64,000 nt of DNA from Rhizophagus irregularis (GCF_026210795.1 NC_089460.1:1822501-1886500), one strand, 5' to 3'; counted from the first letter of the stretch, positions 50,101 through 63,092 are shown. Notes: generated from the letters alone by a model not told the origin. Numbers and translations are program-made.

Positions 50101-53100
50101 TTTTTTTTGTCTTTAAATTTGGAAAAGAATGAAACTTTCATAGTGCTCTTCTTTTGGTTATAAACTTTAATTACATTAAATTTATTCCGATTTAAATTCT
50201 AGAATTCCATGAAAGATACGCCATCACGGCTTACAAATCCACATTCTTTAATTTTGATATAATTTAAAATTAATTGATTAAAATATAAAGTACCGTAAAC
50301 TCGAAGTCCATAATCTTAGATAAAAGTTAATTCTCTTTAAATTATAAATACTGTCATTATACGGTTACGGCACGATTTCCCGACGGGTGATTTCCACTTG
50401 CACGACAAGTTTGGCCAGAGTTATGCAGAGTTATGCCCGAACACGTGATCAAACGACCAGCGTTAGGCTGTCAGGACGGTCCGTAAGCGCATTAAATAAA
50501 AATCAATTTTTTTTTTATTTATATCACGTTGACCTGGATTGATTCGGCAGGATCTACCGATCATCTCAGAATACCTATAAAATCAAAGACGTCTCAACCG
50601 TCTCATGCAAACAACCCATTTTATAAAAGCAAATCCTATAATCGGACTTTAAAATATTACACACGTTTAAATTTTACTTACAATCTCAACTATAGAACTA
50701 TGGATAACAATAAATTTTTTACCTATCGGAACGACTTTATTGTTCTTCCCGCTCCTTCTCTTCCTTCTCACTCATAATTTCCAACAAATGACCAAATAAA
50801 CTACTTTTTTATTTCCGCTCGTAGTTTTCTATCTCCTTTTTTCTTTTAAAAAGTTTTATATTTTATGTTTTTAACTTTTTTTATATATTATTTTTTGTTT
50901 CGTTGGGTTAATATCCTTCTGTTTCTCTCGCATACACACCCTCTCCCTTCCCTTGGGCTGGCTAGAAATTTTTTTGGTGTTGTATAGTGCTATGTGAGAG
51001 TTGCGTTTACTTTTAGTATCATATCTGATATAATTTACATGGTTTGATAAAGGTGGAGGTAAGAGACCTGTTCCTTACTAATAAGTGACAACACACCATC
51101 ATTTCAGGACACCGAATCATTATAATTTAATGGCATTAAATTATAATGAAGGTTGGCCGTTAAATCCCCTCATACGCGTACTTATGGAGGAGGTATCATG
51201 TTGTATCCTATTAGCGGACCCTAAAGGGGTAACGTTAAATTCCTTAATTCCTATTTGTTTTCTTGACAAATAAACTATTAATTGATCAATAATTACGGTG
51301 ACCCGTGTTACGGCGATTTGAATTTGTTGCTGTATATAAAAAATAAAATAAATAAATAAATATTTATTTATTATTGGATGGTTAAATACGTAAGTTAATA
51401 GCTGATAGTATTATTATTTAACGGGCCGTTCATGTAATTTTCATAGTCACTTTTGACGAAAAATATCGACAACTTTGCTGCTTAAAACAGTTTAGTTGAT
51501 ATATCATGTCTATAATAAGTATTATTTCGTTCTTTAAGATGGTGCCGGTGTACTCCATGGCTAATCCAGCAGACGAGTTCTGAGAAGGTTTTAACGAGTT
51601 TAAAACCGATGGGTAGTGGCGAGACCACGTGGTCACGGAAACACTGAGCTGAAACGCGTTTTCGGACGAGGAAGTTCCTTAATCTAAACTTGAGGGCCGA
51701 GTACAGTTGAGGGAGGGACGAGTTCCCGTGGATTATTGTGGACTTCCTTCCACCAATGGTACATTTTCATGTTCTAATAAATAAACGGCTTTTCTTTACT
51801 TCTTCCCTTGACTATACAAACATGATTTTTATCTAATAAGTAATAACTGACAAATCGGAATCCTTAAATAACTACAACAAATATTTATTTTTTACAAGAG
51901 GTAAATGAATTGGATTTTTGTTTGAATCGGAAGTACGTTAAATGAAAAATTTTAATTTGTACCTCACGATTGATTTTTTTTTAAAGCAAGCTCCGAAAAT
52001 TTTTGACCATCAAAATTTAAAAAAAGTTATGGACACAGATATAGGTATTTATATTATATTTCTCATCTCTTATAGGTTTTCTCTCTATTTATTATAATCA
52101 AGTCATTTGAATCCAATGAAAAATATAACAAAATCAATGTTTATCTAAGATAAAACGGTCTTTAACTCTTCAGAAATATTGTGCAAAGTCGATATAAGGG
52201 AGAGTGGCCAATGTTGCGGATTTTGCACGGCAGGCAAACAAATTTGGTTTGCTTCCACCAAATTATGAATGCGGAATTTTATGTTGAAATCATGGGCCGA
52301 TTTCAACAACCTAAACATGCTAGCCAGTTATTAGCCGCATTGCCGAAGAATTTCTTAACGTAATTTTGGATTTGGTGAGTTCAATGAACTAATGAAGCAA
52401 CGCTGTGAACTCATTATTGAAAATAACGGAGAGCGAATATCCTATTATTATGTGATTCTATTTGTGATTATTTTTCAATATTATAATAAGTTTAAATTTA
52501 ATGTTCCATGAGAATTAAATATTATTGACTGATCTCCCGAAATTCATTATCCTGTAAAATGGTCCTTATATATCTGAGTTGTTATGAAGGAGTAGATCGC
52601 GTAGTAATGAATACTCTAGTAAATACTAATAATCAAAAATATTTCCACTTGAATATAAACTTAACTTTTTTTTTGTTATGGTATCTAAAATCTTGAATTT
52701 TGAATTTTTAATTCATAAATGATTTACTGTAATTCGATTACACGTAGAATAATTTGGAAATACTGTAATAATTAAATTGACAAAGAATGTTTTTTTTGAA
52801 TTGAGTTATTCACCATTATTGATTAGACTTGAGGTATAAAAAATGTCTTTGAGAAATATTTATGTGATTTACTTTATTAAAAAAATTGGCTGACATAATA
52901 CTATCGTAAATACTGCGTCATACGAATGCTAATCTATATTCAGACTATGCGTAAAATTTAAACAATTTGTATAATAATCATCCTATTTATATATTGATAA
53001 TAAATCTTCAACTTGACAATTTTTTGAAGTAAAAATCATCAAAATAATATATCTTGTACAATATCATCTAAAGTTATATCCTTCGTGAACTGAATAAAAA

Positions 53101-54298
53101 ATTTATTATACTATGTAGCTAAATATGATATCACTATTGACGAAAAAAATCTAATAAATCGAATTCTTCTTGAATCCCAAATTAGTTGTTACTTGACTAG
53201 AAAACGGTAACCGTTAAAGAGTTTGAAACGTAAAATTCAAAATTAAGCTAGTAAATATATATATATATAGTATATATATTTATACATGAATGACAAGTAT
53301 ATATATTATTATAATTAAATAATGTTATGATAAAATCAAGGAGAAAATTAGTCAATGAATATATATTTTATTTACAAAGTATTAATCGAAGAGTTGATAA
53401 AACGTTAAATCAAGGACGCGTACAAATTTACTATTAAAATCGTTTGATTGGTAATGAGACGCGTGCAGACAAGCACTTGCATAATATTGCATATCTTTAG
53501 CTACGCTTCGAACAATTATCGGAATAAACTATTAATACTTTTGTAGCTTTACGATAAATGTTAATTTATTTCCTCTTCCAATTGAATTGAATAAATTATA
53601 TTTTTTTGAGAAATGGAATTGAATATACTCAGTTTCTCAGATAGTAGATTTGCTATACCGTATCACACTGCTTAAAATACTCCAGTAACCCCATGTAAAG
53701 TCCCATGTAAAATATTTATCGTTAAATGGAATCAGCATGTTTATAAACCAAATTAAAATCTTCATATAATAAATCCCAATACTTTACATATGGGCGGTAG
53801 TATATAATTTTAAACTAGGTATTTATAATATACCTGTGTTAATTTAAGTAATGCAGTACGACATTAATCGTGAATGATATTTGACACGTGGCATTTTTGT
53901 TGAGTATTTACTTAAAATAGTGATGTTAAATTTTGGACGGTCTCCATATATAGTAGTATGTACATAGATCTAGACATTCTGAAAAGGGATGAAGATATAG
54001 TAATTTTATTTAATATAAATCTTACTTTAAATTTCTGTTGTCCTAACTAAAATCAATCCCTTAGATAATTAATTAATTTCTATAAACACATTTTTTTTTT
54101 ATTATAAAATTAATCAAAATCCTTTGATATTATAAATAACTATTCATGTAAAATTTATAGGTCAATTAGTATTTTTAGTTTTGAATTTCCCCAGCCGTGG
54201 GTTCTATGGCACGTTTACTATTATTTTGAAGAATCGAAACATTCAGAATATGAAGAAGGGTGTATAAAATCTTAAAATATTTGTTTTATAATTTTTGG
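50101..54298. other. Spacer between converging Kelch genes; no supported gene
   Basis: A slightly GC-richer island spans about 50350-50600 and 51540-51760 (GTGGCGAGACCACGTGGTCA), but frames there (50529-50777, 51085-51273, 51430-51636) show no domain. Near 51120-51140, TTATAATTTAATGGCATTAA with AATTATAATG forms a small palindrome. Around 52190-52365 a plus-strand frame (GRFQQPKHASQLLAALP) and a second frame (VANVADFARQANKFGLLPP) have some coding flavour and may be a transposon remnant. The rest is AT-rich; a TATATA microsatellite lies near 53255-53275. Confidence 0.4.
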
Positions 54299-55927
54299 TT
54301 AAATAGTTGGACTCCCAGCAGTAGGTATAGCATGCTTATATTTTTGTTTTTTATAATATTTATAACCTAAAAATCCAACAACAATGCCAATACCAATACT
54401 GAGACCGACAGTTCCAAGAATAATACCAATTTGTTTACCATTATCAGATTTTTCCACAGGTAAATCAGGTGAGTTACTAGTTGAGTTAGATGGTGATTTA
54501 TTTACACTGGTAGTATCAATTGTTGATTTTTCAGGTTCGAATTGTATTATCCATGTAAAATTTCTTATGTCAAGAATATAAAAAAATGGTAACTGTATTT
54601 GAGGATTAGTAATTGGAGTTATTTGACCTAGTACATAAATTATACAGTAAATGATTATTCAATATACTTAAATGACTGAATATAAATTATATTAATAAAC
54701 TTACCAAAATTTATAAACATATAATTTCCAACTAATGTAGCCGAATGTGCAGAAGTTGTTAAAGGCATATTATCTATGGCGGGAACTTGTGGAATTGACC
54801 ATTCATAAGGTGTCATCTTTGTATTTAATACAGCAAGTTGATTTAAAACTGGATCATCGTTAGGAACTTTACGTCCACCAAAAATAATTATTCTTTCATC
54901 TGGTGCTATTAAAACAAGGGAAAAAAATGGATCTTACTAATTGTTATTTTTAAATTTGTATAAACTATAATATTTACTTAGAACTGCGGAATGTAAAAAA
55001 CGATTTTCCATAGTAACACCTCGTGCCGTCTAAAAAGAAAATTTATAAATCTAAAGAATAATTTTCATTAAATAAAATATTTAGTTTTACCATTAATGAC
55101 CACTTGTCAACTTTCGTATCATAAAGGGCAAGCTAAATTGAAATTTACTGTGAATTAATCAATTCTTAGATAATATAGTTTTAGAAATATGTAATATTTA
55201 ACTTATTTACCTGATTTATGTCAACATCACGAAAAGCATTAGTTTCTCTTCCACCAATAAAAACAATAATTCCATTAGATAACAAAGTAGCAGTATAGTC
55301 CGCACGAGGAAGTGGAGCATTTATTGTAGAGCCTTTTGACCAAGCTAAAGTATTAATATCAAATATATTCATATCATTCAATGCTATGGTATTATTAGGA
55401 GTTCCAGTAAATTGATCACTAAGTCCACCAAAAGCATAAAATTTTCCAGTGTTATTGTTAATAACACCACTAATTTCTCTTCTTCTTCCAGGTGCAATTC
55501 CACTTGTTGTCGGTATGGTCCATTGATTAGTTTCTAAATTATATGAATGTAAAATTGATTTAAAATCATCTAAATCAGTATTTACATTCACTGTAATTCC
55601 TCCAAATAAATAAATTACATTTTTTTGAGAACTAGGGAATGCTATTGCATATGAACTTCCAAATGGAATTGTATTTGGTAATTCTTCAAATGGTGGATTC
55701 ACTGTATTAAATGGTTTTGATACATCGAGATATAATATTTGATCTAATGTTGTTGACGGTTTTAGATTATGAACTGTTTCTCCTCCAAAAAAAAATAATT
55801 TTTTATCTATAAGAATTGAACTTGTCGAATAACGGTCAAGCGGAATTAATGATTGTCCAATTTCTATTGATAAAATTACCAATAAAAAAAATATTTTTAT
55901 AAGATTATTAATATTCATTCTTAACAT
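54299..55927 (-). CDS. Secreted single-pass Kelch-repeat membrane protein, copy D (intact, 446 aa)
   Basis: Minus-strand exons 55927-55211, 55132-55091, 55029-54978, 54905-54705 and 54627-54299, with GT-AG introns and one open joined frame. The N-terminus (MLRMNINNLIKIFFLLVILS) is a signal peptide; translation may start at the second Met (55918). Blade motifs are LFFFGG, YLFGG, FYAFGG, IVFIGG and IIIFGG. The short exons give LALYDTKVDKWSLM and TARGVTMENRFLHSAV. The stalk is shorter in Thr-Pro repeats than copy C and passes through EKSDNGKQ into a Gly-rich membrane helix (IGIILGTVGLSIGIGIVVGF) and tail KKQKYKHAIPTAGSPTI. It should be a type I surface protein with an unknown ligand. It is closer to copies E and F than to A-C, and is the only lesion-free minus-strand copy seen in full. 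Confidence 0.92.
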
Positions 55928-57420
55928 AATACTTTTTTTGTAATATTTTCTTTCTTTTTTTTTTGAGAAAAAAAAAATACGTATTCAGTTTGACTAGCTA
56001 TGTAAATACGATTTATTATGAAACGGGTAGGAGCATACTGAGTAAACAAACAATGCAATTCCTTTCCTTTTATTCACTGCATACTACATTGATGCGGAAA
56101 GGCATCTCCGGTGTTATTAATATCTCGTGACTTGCAATATGGGTGTCACATTTGTGAAATTTATAAAAAAGGGGACAACTTGCACAACAATTCGTTTCAC
56201 TTACACGATATTGTCAACACAAAAATAGTACAACATACTTATTATTACTTAATAATTTTTAGCAATTGTTTTTTATTTGATTAAACCTTTTAAAGTATGA
56301 AGGATGTTCCATAATTTTAGTATTTTTTTTATTAGATTAAAAATAGAGTCACGGACGACGCTGTATTGTTGTATTTGTAATAATACAACCGCAACTCTAG
56401 ATTTAAACACTATTAACATATATTTACTAACTGCTCCGTAACTTCCTGTAGCCGTGGTGAGGCACCGTTGCTTTGAATTTTAATTATAATTTTAATCGTG
56501 ATATATCTATATATCTCCTGTGGTAACTTTTATTTTATTTATATTTTTTGGTTTACGTAACATTGAAAATATTATTTTGCGTGGCCTAGTCTTTTAATGA
56601 ATTGTATTTGTATTATTCTTTTCTTTTCTTTAAAATACTCTATTTTTCTTTTTGACAAATCAATATCATAATTTATTATTAATAACTAAAAATATTTTAT
56701 TCATTTACAGAAATCAATTATTTAATAAAGTATTGTCGTTAGACAGCAATAATGATTTTGTATTTGATTAATAAAAGAACATATTAACGTAAGTGTTCTG
56801 TATGGTACAGTAAACGCAATGTATTAGTTAGTATCCGGGTTTCAATTTGTCATTCTGAAAAATGCCGATCATTCGTCGATCATATAATAAATGTCACTAT
56901 AATACGGTTAAAGCCATAAAATGCTCGGGTATACTAAATGTTTTTTTGGCAGTATAATTTATGAAAAATATATTACAAAAGTTTTACGGCAAAAAAAATT
57001 ACATTGTCAAAGTTAACTTAAACCGAAATTTTCAATAATTAGATATTTGCCGATCATCTGCTAATTTGACTTTTGAAGCTTCGGGCGAAGCCACAGATTT
57101 ACGGGCGAAACTTAAAATTTTCAAAATATATTATTTAGGTATTCAAGAGTCAATGACCAAAATAATCATGTAGGTAATCAAAAAGTTATCATTGAGCAAA
57201 TGTTTATGAATATTATTAAAATACATATATAGACAATTTATGAACTGTTTAAAGAATACTTTTTGATAAAATTTAATATGCCGTAAATTTAAATAAGCTG
57301 TCTGTAAAATTATTATTATGTAGGATTTTCAACCGAAGTAATTATAGCGAAGTGATAAAATTGAATAAATGATCGACAAATGATCGACAAAATTGTAATA
57401 AGATGTCGGGGTCTGGCCCA
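55928..57420. other. Upstream region of copy D; no gene
   Basis: The first ~100 bases hold the poly-A/T and AATATTACAAAAAAAGTATT leader of copy D. At 57372-57407, AATGATCGACAAATGATCGA resembles the subterminal part of the Mutator-like element at 57487-58281 (AATGATTGGCAAATGATCGG), and 56874 has GATCATTCGTCGATCAT. These may be solo ends of the same family. No gene is supported. Confidence 0.45.
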
Positions 57421-57486
57421 TTTTCACCGACAATCATTTCATCTCATTTCACCGACAGTTTTTAAATCCTAATCCCCTAACTTACC

Positions 57487-58281
57487 AGCATAGCGAACAT
57501 GCTTTATATCACTTTGACGATCATTTGCCGATCACAAGTTTCATTTTATTAAAAAATGATTAAATTATGAAAAAGTGCAAGGCAAAGTAAATGCCTAAAT
57601 AGGAAAAAAATAAAATATGCCACCTTTTATTGTTGTATAACTTTAAATTAAATAATTTATATAATTTTTAATTTTTATATGCAAAATTATTAATATGTGA
57701 TAATTTGAAGTTTCGGGATAAAAATTGAAGGCCGAAGCCGAATACGCAAAGCCGAAACTTGAAATTTTGCATGAACATTCCTTTTATTATATATAATCTG
57801 TAAAAAAAATAATGCAAGGTTTCGACCCATAATGCAGGTTTTTTGCTTATAGAGAAATTAGCCAATTATTTGTTATTAATATATTTCTAATAAAAAAGAT
57901 TATTTACATCATTAAAGATAATGAAAAACTTTTAGTTGAAGATGAAGATGATAATAGTTTAAGTGAAGATAATAATGATGAGAATATTGAAAATAATTTA
58001 GAAATAATAGTAAGTAATATAGATAATCTGTTTGAAATATTATACTAAACATGGGTTAAATTATTAATATAATTATTAGTATTTGTATTAATTTTTATGT
58101 TTTATATAAATTTTTAATAAAATTAAAATTCTGTGAAGTTATTTGTAAATTTTAAACACTTATTATATTTATTATTGTGTAAAATTGATCTGTCACGACA
58201 TATGTATTATGTGATAAGATCAAATAAATGATTGGCAAATGATCGGCAAATTTGTGATAAAATAGAGATGTTCGCTATGCT
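57487..58281. mobile_element. Mutator-like (9-bp TSD) DNA element (795 bp)
   Basis: The ends are AGCATAGCGAACAT and ATGTTCGCTATGCT, perfect over 14 bp. Diverged subterminal similarity adds TTTGCCGATCA motifs. Identical 9-bp repeats TAACTTACC flank it (57478-57486 and 58282-58290). A 9-bp duplication fits Mutator-like elements. A plus-strand acidic frame at about 57918-58047 may be the last exon of a captured or transposase gene. Most of the element is non-coding, so it is non-autonomous. Confidence 0.72.
57918..58047 (+). pseudogene. Acidic C-terminal exon inside the Mutator-like element
   Basis: The frame reads KDNEKLLVEDEDDNSLSED, then NNDENIENNLEIIVSNIDNL and ends FEILY before TAA. It is almost purely Asp/Glu/Asn-rich with a short hydrophobic end, as in tails of many fungal transposon proteins. 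No upstream exon was recognised and no function can be given. Confidence 0.35.
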
Positions 58282-58290
58282 TAACTTACC

Positions 58291-59253
58291 TAACCCTAAT
58301 TCCTAATCCTTTCCTTAATTTCTTACCTAACCCTAACCCTGTCGGTGAAACGTCTGTCATCGGTGAGGTAATTGTCAGTGAAATTTATACGTTATCGAGA
58401 GGTGAACTGATTTCTTTTATTGTTAATGGAGAATACTAATGAAAATGGCCTAAGATTTTTGTCATTTATACTGTATTTTAAGGTGATATAGGTAAATTAA
58501 AGGAAAACATTTTAGATTTTCTCTTATTATAGAATAAATTTTTTTAACTAGTATTTGTACACTAATATACAGAACTTTAATTTATAATTATATAGCAGAA
58601 TAAGCCGGCAAAGAGGGTATCATTATAAATCTACTTAATTCAAGAGCAAAAATATTACAATAACATGAACTGGAAAAACATGGCGATTTAATTTCATTAC
58701 ATTTTTTAGTCATTTCTTTTAATTCTTTAAATAAATATATTCTTAGACACGTAAAAAAATGTTTTAAAATCGCAAAATAAGCACTTTAATAATAACATGT
58801 AATGTGGGCATGTGGCGTAACAACACACGGCAATAACCAAGTTATGTAAAAAATTTTGTTTTGATGATCACTGATTCACCGATCAGTCTGATCATCCATG
58901 ATTTTTTTTATAATACTAACGAAAAAAGTTTAGTATCATACCATCCTCGGGGTCGATCGGGTGATTTTTTTTAAAAAAATTCATTATTTCCTTCATAATC
59001 TATATGATAATGTTTTTTTCCTAATTTTTTCGTTCTTTCACCTTTAGGTTTGGATCAGTGATCAGATCGATACTGCGGTGCTACGGTAGGCATCTTTTAT
59101 TCCTTTTTTTTTAATAATTTTTCTCTTATTATTTTTATTTTTTCAGTTTAAGTTTTGCACCATTTTTGAACTTAACTCCGGCCAAATTCTGACTAAAATT
59201 GGCATAATGCGGGCCAGTGTTGCGCTTAATTTCGAATCTGTACAATAATAATG
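58291..59253. other. Gene-free stretch
   Basis: No coding pattern was found. Two adjacent CTAACCCTAACCC copies near 58316-58338 are part of the outer inverted repeat's flank rather than a telomeric array. Confidence 0.45.
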
Positions 59254-59401
59254 ATGGGCGTCCTTAACGTACAGTGAGGGTGTACGATATTAAAGTACAG
59301 AATTAACGTTAACGCTATCACGTGCAAGTGCATAACTCTTAAACTCGGGCCAGTTTGTACGTTAATATCGTACACCCTCACTGTACGTTAAGGACGCCCA
59401 T
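59254..59401. mobile_element. MITE with 40-bp perfect inverted repeats (148 bp)
   Basis: Arms 59254-59293 and 59362-59401 are perfect reverse complements, starting ATGGGCGTCCTTAACGTACA. The 68-base centre contains AATTAACGTTAACG and CACGTGCAAGTG. There is no frame. Perfect arms suggest a young insertion. No convincing target duplication was seen beyond possible short AT matches. Confidence 0.8.
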
Positions 59402-60480
59402 GTATAGGTATTTACAAATTAAACTTTTAGCTTCATGTAATTGTGCTAGCGAAGCAACTTTTAATTATGCAAACTTTGTATTACGATTTATAATGATTTC
59501 TCCTAGTGAGTAAATAATTTTAAAAAAAAATTGAGAACAACTGGAAAATTAAAAATTACAAGATACCTTCCATAAAATATTCGATAACAAAAAGCGATAT
59601 TAACTTTAATAAAGTATTGCATTTCCATTAGTTATCGCCATTAACATCAACTAAATAAAAATACTTCGCAAAACATCAATTCGCCTGAACAAGAGACATT
59701 TGTCCAAAAAAGGAGCATCAGCTCAGTTTTTTTTTGCTATATGGAATGGTGATATATATGAATGAGAGAAGTAAAATCCAGAAATTTTTTGATAAAAAAT
59801 ACTATTTAAACTTGTTTCTTATTTTTAAGGTGGTGAAAAAATACTAGTAATTGGAATTTATATAATTTATATGTAGTTTGATTACTGTAAATTCTAATTT
59901 AATCATGGCATATTGAAATATTAATTCGATATGAAACTCAAATTTTAATCACAGGGGAGGTCAGGTTACACAAGATTCGATTTGTCAAACTGCCATAACT
60001 TTATCAATACCGATTGATCCATTTTTCATGAACTTATTATAAAAATATTAAAAATATTCTTATTCTTAATAAGATGCATCTAATAAACTATTGATTATTA
60101 ATTTAAATTACGTTAGTTATTAAAAAGATATTGTTCAAAATAATTTACAAAATTTAAATTTATATTATAAAAAAATAGCAGATTTGATTACCCTATTAAG
60201 TTAATCTTAGTACACATAATATTGCATAAGGCGCAATGGGATTTGGGGAAAATTTTTATTTGATTTTACTAGTATACAATAATTTGATTTATACTTTTTT
60301 TTAAAACCAAAATACATTAAATGATATGATCTTGTTATTATAGTTTTGGACAACATAGTTAAAAAGAACATCGTATACCAACCAATTTTCATATACAGTA
60401 TATATAAGTATTATTATAGCGAAAGATATACCACATTTTTGCACACTAGATTAATAAAATATTTGTTTTATAATTTTTGA
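59402..60480. other. Gene-free stretch downstream of copy E
   Basis: No coding frame of note was found. The frame at 60207-60392 has no domain. The last ~60 bases resemble the 3' flanks of copies D and F (AATATTTGTTTTATAATTTT). Confidence 0.45.
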
Positions 60481-62050
60481 TTAATTAATTGGACTCCCAG
60501 AAGTAGGTATAGCACGCTTATATTTTTGTTTTTTATAATATTTATAACCTAAAAGTCCGACAACAGTGCCAACACCAACACTGAGACCGACAGTTCCAAG
60601 AATAATACCAATTTGTTTACCATTATCAGATTTTTCCACAGGTAAATCAGGTGAGTTAGTTGAGTTAGTTGGTAATTCTTCAGGTTCGAATTGTGTTACC
60701 CATGTAAAATTTCTTATGTCAAGAATATAAAAAAACGGTAGTAACTGTGTTTCAGAATAATTTGTTATGGTACCTAGTAAGTGAATTATGAATAAGTATC
60801 CAATTTACCTCTTAAAAAGACTGAACTTAAATTAATTAATTTACCAAAATTTATAAACATATAATTATCAACTAATGTAGCCGAATGTGCAGAAGTTGTT
60901 AAAGGCTTATTACCTATGGCAGAAACTTGTGGAATTGACTATTCATATGGTGTCGTCTTTGTATTTAATACAGCAAGTTGATTTAGAACTGGTTCATTAG
61001 AGCCCACCAAAAATAATTATTCTTTCATCTGGTGCTATTAAAACAAGAAAAAAAATTAAACTTTATTAACTAATATTTATAAATTTGTATAAAATATAAT
61101 ATTTACTTAGAACTGCGGAATGTGAATTACGATTTTCCAAAGTAACACCTCGTGCAGTCTAAAAAAGAAGAATTAATAATAAATCTAAAGAATAATTCAT
61201 TAATAAAATATTTTTACCATTAATGACCACTTGTTAACTTTCGTATCATAAAGGGCAAGCTAAGTTTAAAATTTATTGTAAAGTAATTAAATAATTTTAA
61301 ATATTATATTCTTTACAAAAGTAATAATGTTTATGACTTATTTACCTGATTTATGTCAACATCATTAGTTTCAATTCCACCAATAAAAACAATAATTCCA
61401 TTAGATAACAAGGTAGCAGTATAACTTAAACGGGGAGATGGGGCATTTATTGTAGAACCTGTTGACCATGTTAAAGAAATAGTATCAAAAACAATCATAA
61501 TACTAGTATAAAATAAAATTTGATCAGGTGTTCGTTCCAATCCACTAAAAACATAAAATTTTCCAGTTTCTTTATTAATGACACCATTAATTCGTTCTTT
61601 TCTTGCTACTTCGTCATTTGTTGTTGGTATAGTCCATTCACGAGTTTCTAAATTATATGAATGTAAAACTTGTTTATAAAACTCTTGACTTGGATTTTTT
61701 GTATTCGTATCCACCATAGTTCCTCCAAATAAATAAATTACATTTTTTTGAGGGCTAAGAAATGCTGTTGCAAATGAACTTCCAAATGGAATTGGTACAT
61801 TTATTATTTCTTCAAATGGTGGATTGACTGTATTAAATGGTTTAGATACATCGAGATATAATATTTGATCCAATGTTGATGAATTTTTTGGACTATGATA
61901 TGACTCTCCTCCAAAAAAATATATTCTCTTATCTACAAGAACTGAACTTTGTGCATAACGTTCAACCGGAATTAATGATTGTCCAATTTCGGTTGATAAA
62001 ATTATCAAAAAAATTATTTTTATAAGGTTATTAATATTCATTCTTATCAT
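60481..62050 (-). pseudogene. Kelch membrane-protein gene copy E (8-bp deletion and nonsense change)
   Basis: Minus-strand exons 62050-61346, 61259-61218, 61158-61107, 61034-60845 and 60773-60481, with GT-AG borders. Exon 1 is open and encodes the signal peptide (MIRMNINNLIKIIFLIILS) and blades LFGG and IVFIGG. The third blade has FYVFSG, losing a Gly of the doublet. Exon 4 is 8 bases shorter than in copy F (GGTGGGCTCTAATG for GGTGGGAGTAAAGACTCTAA), which brings in an immediate TAA. A Trp codon in the WSIPQ motif is also TAG at about 60940. Exon 5 with membrane helix and KKQKYKRA tail is still open. A truncated, secreted, anchorless product is conceivable. An extended start at 62089 (MFFFSKK) exists but lacks counterparts in the other copies. 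Confidence 0.88.
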
Positions 62051-63021
62051 AATACAGTTTGTAATATTTTTTTTTGAAAAAAAAAACACCTGTATGCAGA
62101 ATTGCTCTGAATTTCTGTATATTTATAAATTTTCTCTTTATTTAGAAAATACACCAATAGAGTTATGATCATATTGCTAGTACAACACTATTGTGACATA
62201 CAAAAGGATCAATTATATTACGATGATCATTTATGTATTTAGAGAGTTTCGTATTTACCATATCTACCATTCTACCGAACTGAATGCAATGCAAGATAAT
62301 CGTCAGTAATCAGGGTATTTATCTAAACAGGATATTTATGAATTTATTTTTTTTCTTTTATTAATACAGATCCTGAATTTATAATTTTAAAAAAACATAT
62401 GACACGTGCACTTAAAAGGTACATTTAAAAATTTACACAAGTGATATTAAATTTTGTACACATTAAACCTAAAAAAGCAATGTGCACAATATAAATTAAA
62501 TGTTTTTACCTTCAGTTACACATAGAATGGTCAGAAGATTTCGTCACAAAAATTTAATGACATAATTGATGACTTTATATATATAGCGAAAGATAACTTA
62601 ATATATTCGATATTCCATAGGATCATGTATAGTAAAATTTTATAGTTATCCGATAGTATTTTATATGCAATATCGAATATGAAATTTATTTTATTAATAA
62701 TTATACATGCAATAAAATATATCTATATACATTATCAATTATATAAGCTAATTAATGTGGAAAATTAAAAGTACAGTTATTAAATGTAAAATTACCCTCC
62801 TTAAAAACAATAGTTAAATATATAATATATTTGCCTTATTTAATGTAGTTTTATTTTTATTAAGGAGTTGCTGTTTGACTTTCATTATAAATTTGTAAGA
62901 AAATAATGATAAGAAAAAAAATGGTAACGAAAGAAAGAAAAAAAGGTGATAAAAATTATACTTTGTTAGACTATTTAGGCTATTGATAAACATGATCATA
63001 GAGGCCTCTCGGATATAAAAT

Positions 63022-63066
63022 TTATCCGATGGAAAATAATGTTATTCACTCTTTTCCATCGGATAA
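63022..63066. repeat. Perfect 15-bp-stem hairpin
   Basis: TTATCCGATGGAAAA (63022-63036) and TTTTCCATCGGATAA (63052-63066) are perfect reverse complements separated by 15 bases. It lies about 30 bases before the tRNA-like stretch. It could be a small MITE end or part of a SINE-like unit. Confidence 0.6.
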
Positions 63067-63092
63067 CTATATAATATTAATAGTTTATCTTG

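Larger units (their letters stand above)
57421..58383. repeat. Outer inverted repeat enclosing the Mutator-like element
   Basis: TTTTCACCGACAATCATTTC with TTTCACCGACAG on the left is mirrored on the right by CTGTCGGTGAAACG and GAGGTAATTGTCAGTGAA. The arms are about 40 bases and diverged. CCTAAYCCC-like words adjoin both arms. This suggests an older inverted-repeat element into which the 57487-58281 element inserted. Confidence 0.55.

Noticed and set aside
50529-50777. 82-codon plus-strand frame
   Set aside because: No domain, no neighbours with splicing, and a composition without clear coding character.
51540-51760. GC-richer island as a structured RNA gene (SRP RNA, RNase P or snRNA)
   Set aside because: None of the diagnostic core sequences of these RNAs was found; only local short inverted words.
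52181-52363. Possible transposon gag or transposase fragment
   Set aside because: Short phrases look coding in two frames but nothing extends to a recognisable family; left as a remark in the spacer entry.
54520-54545. CAGGTTCGAATTG, a near-perfect tRNA B box
   Set aside because: It lies inside Kelch exon 5 (coding for FEP), recurs at the same codons in the other copies, and no cloverleaf surrounds it.
58316-58340. CTAACCCTAACCC, telomere-like repeats
   Set aside because: Only two units, inside the arm of an inverted-repeat element; not an array.
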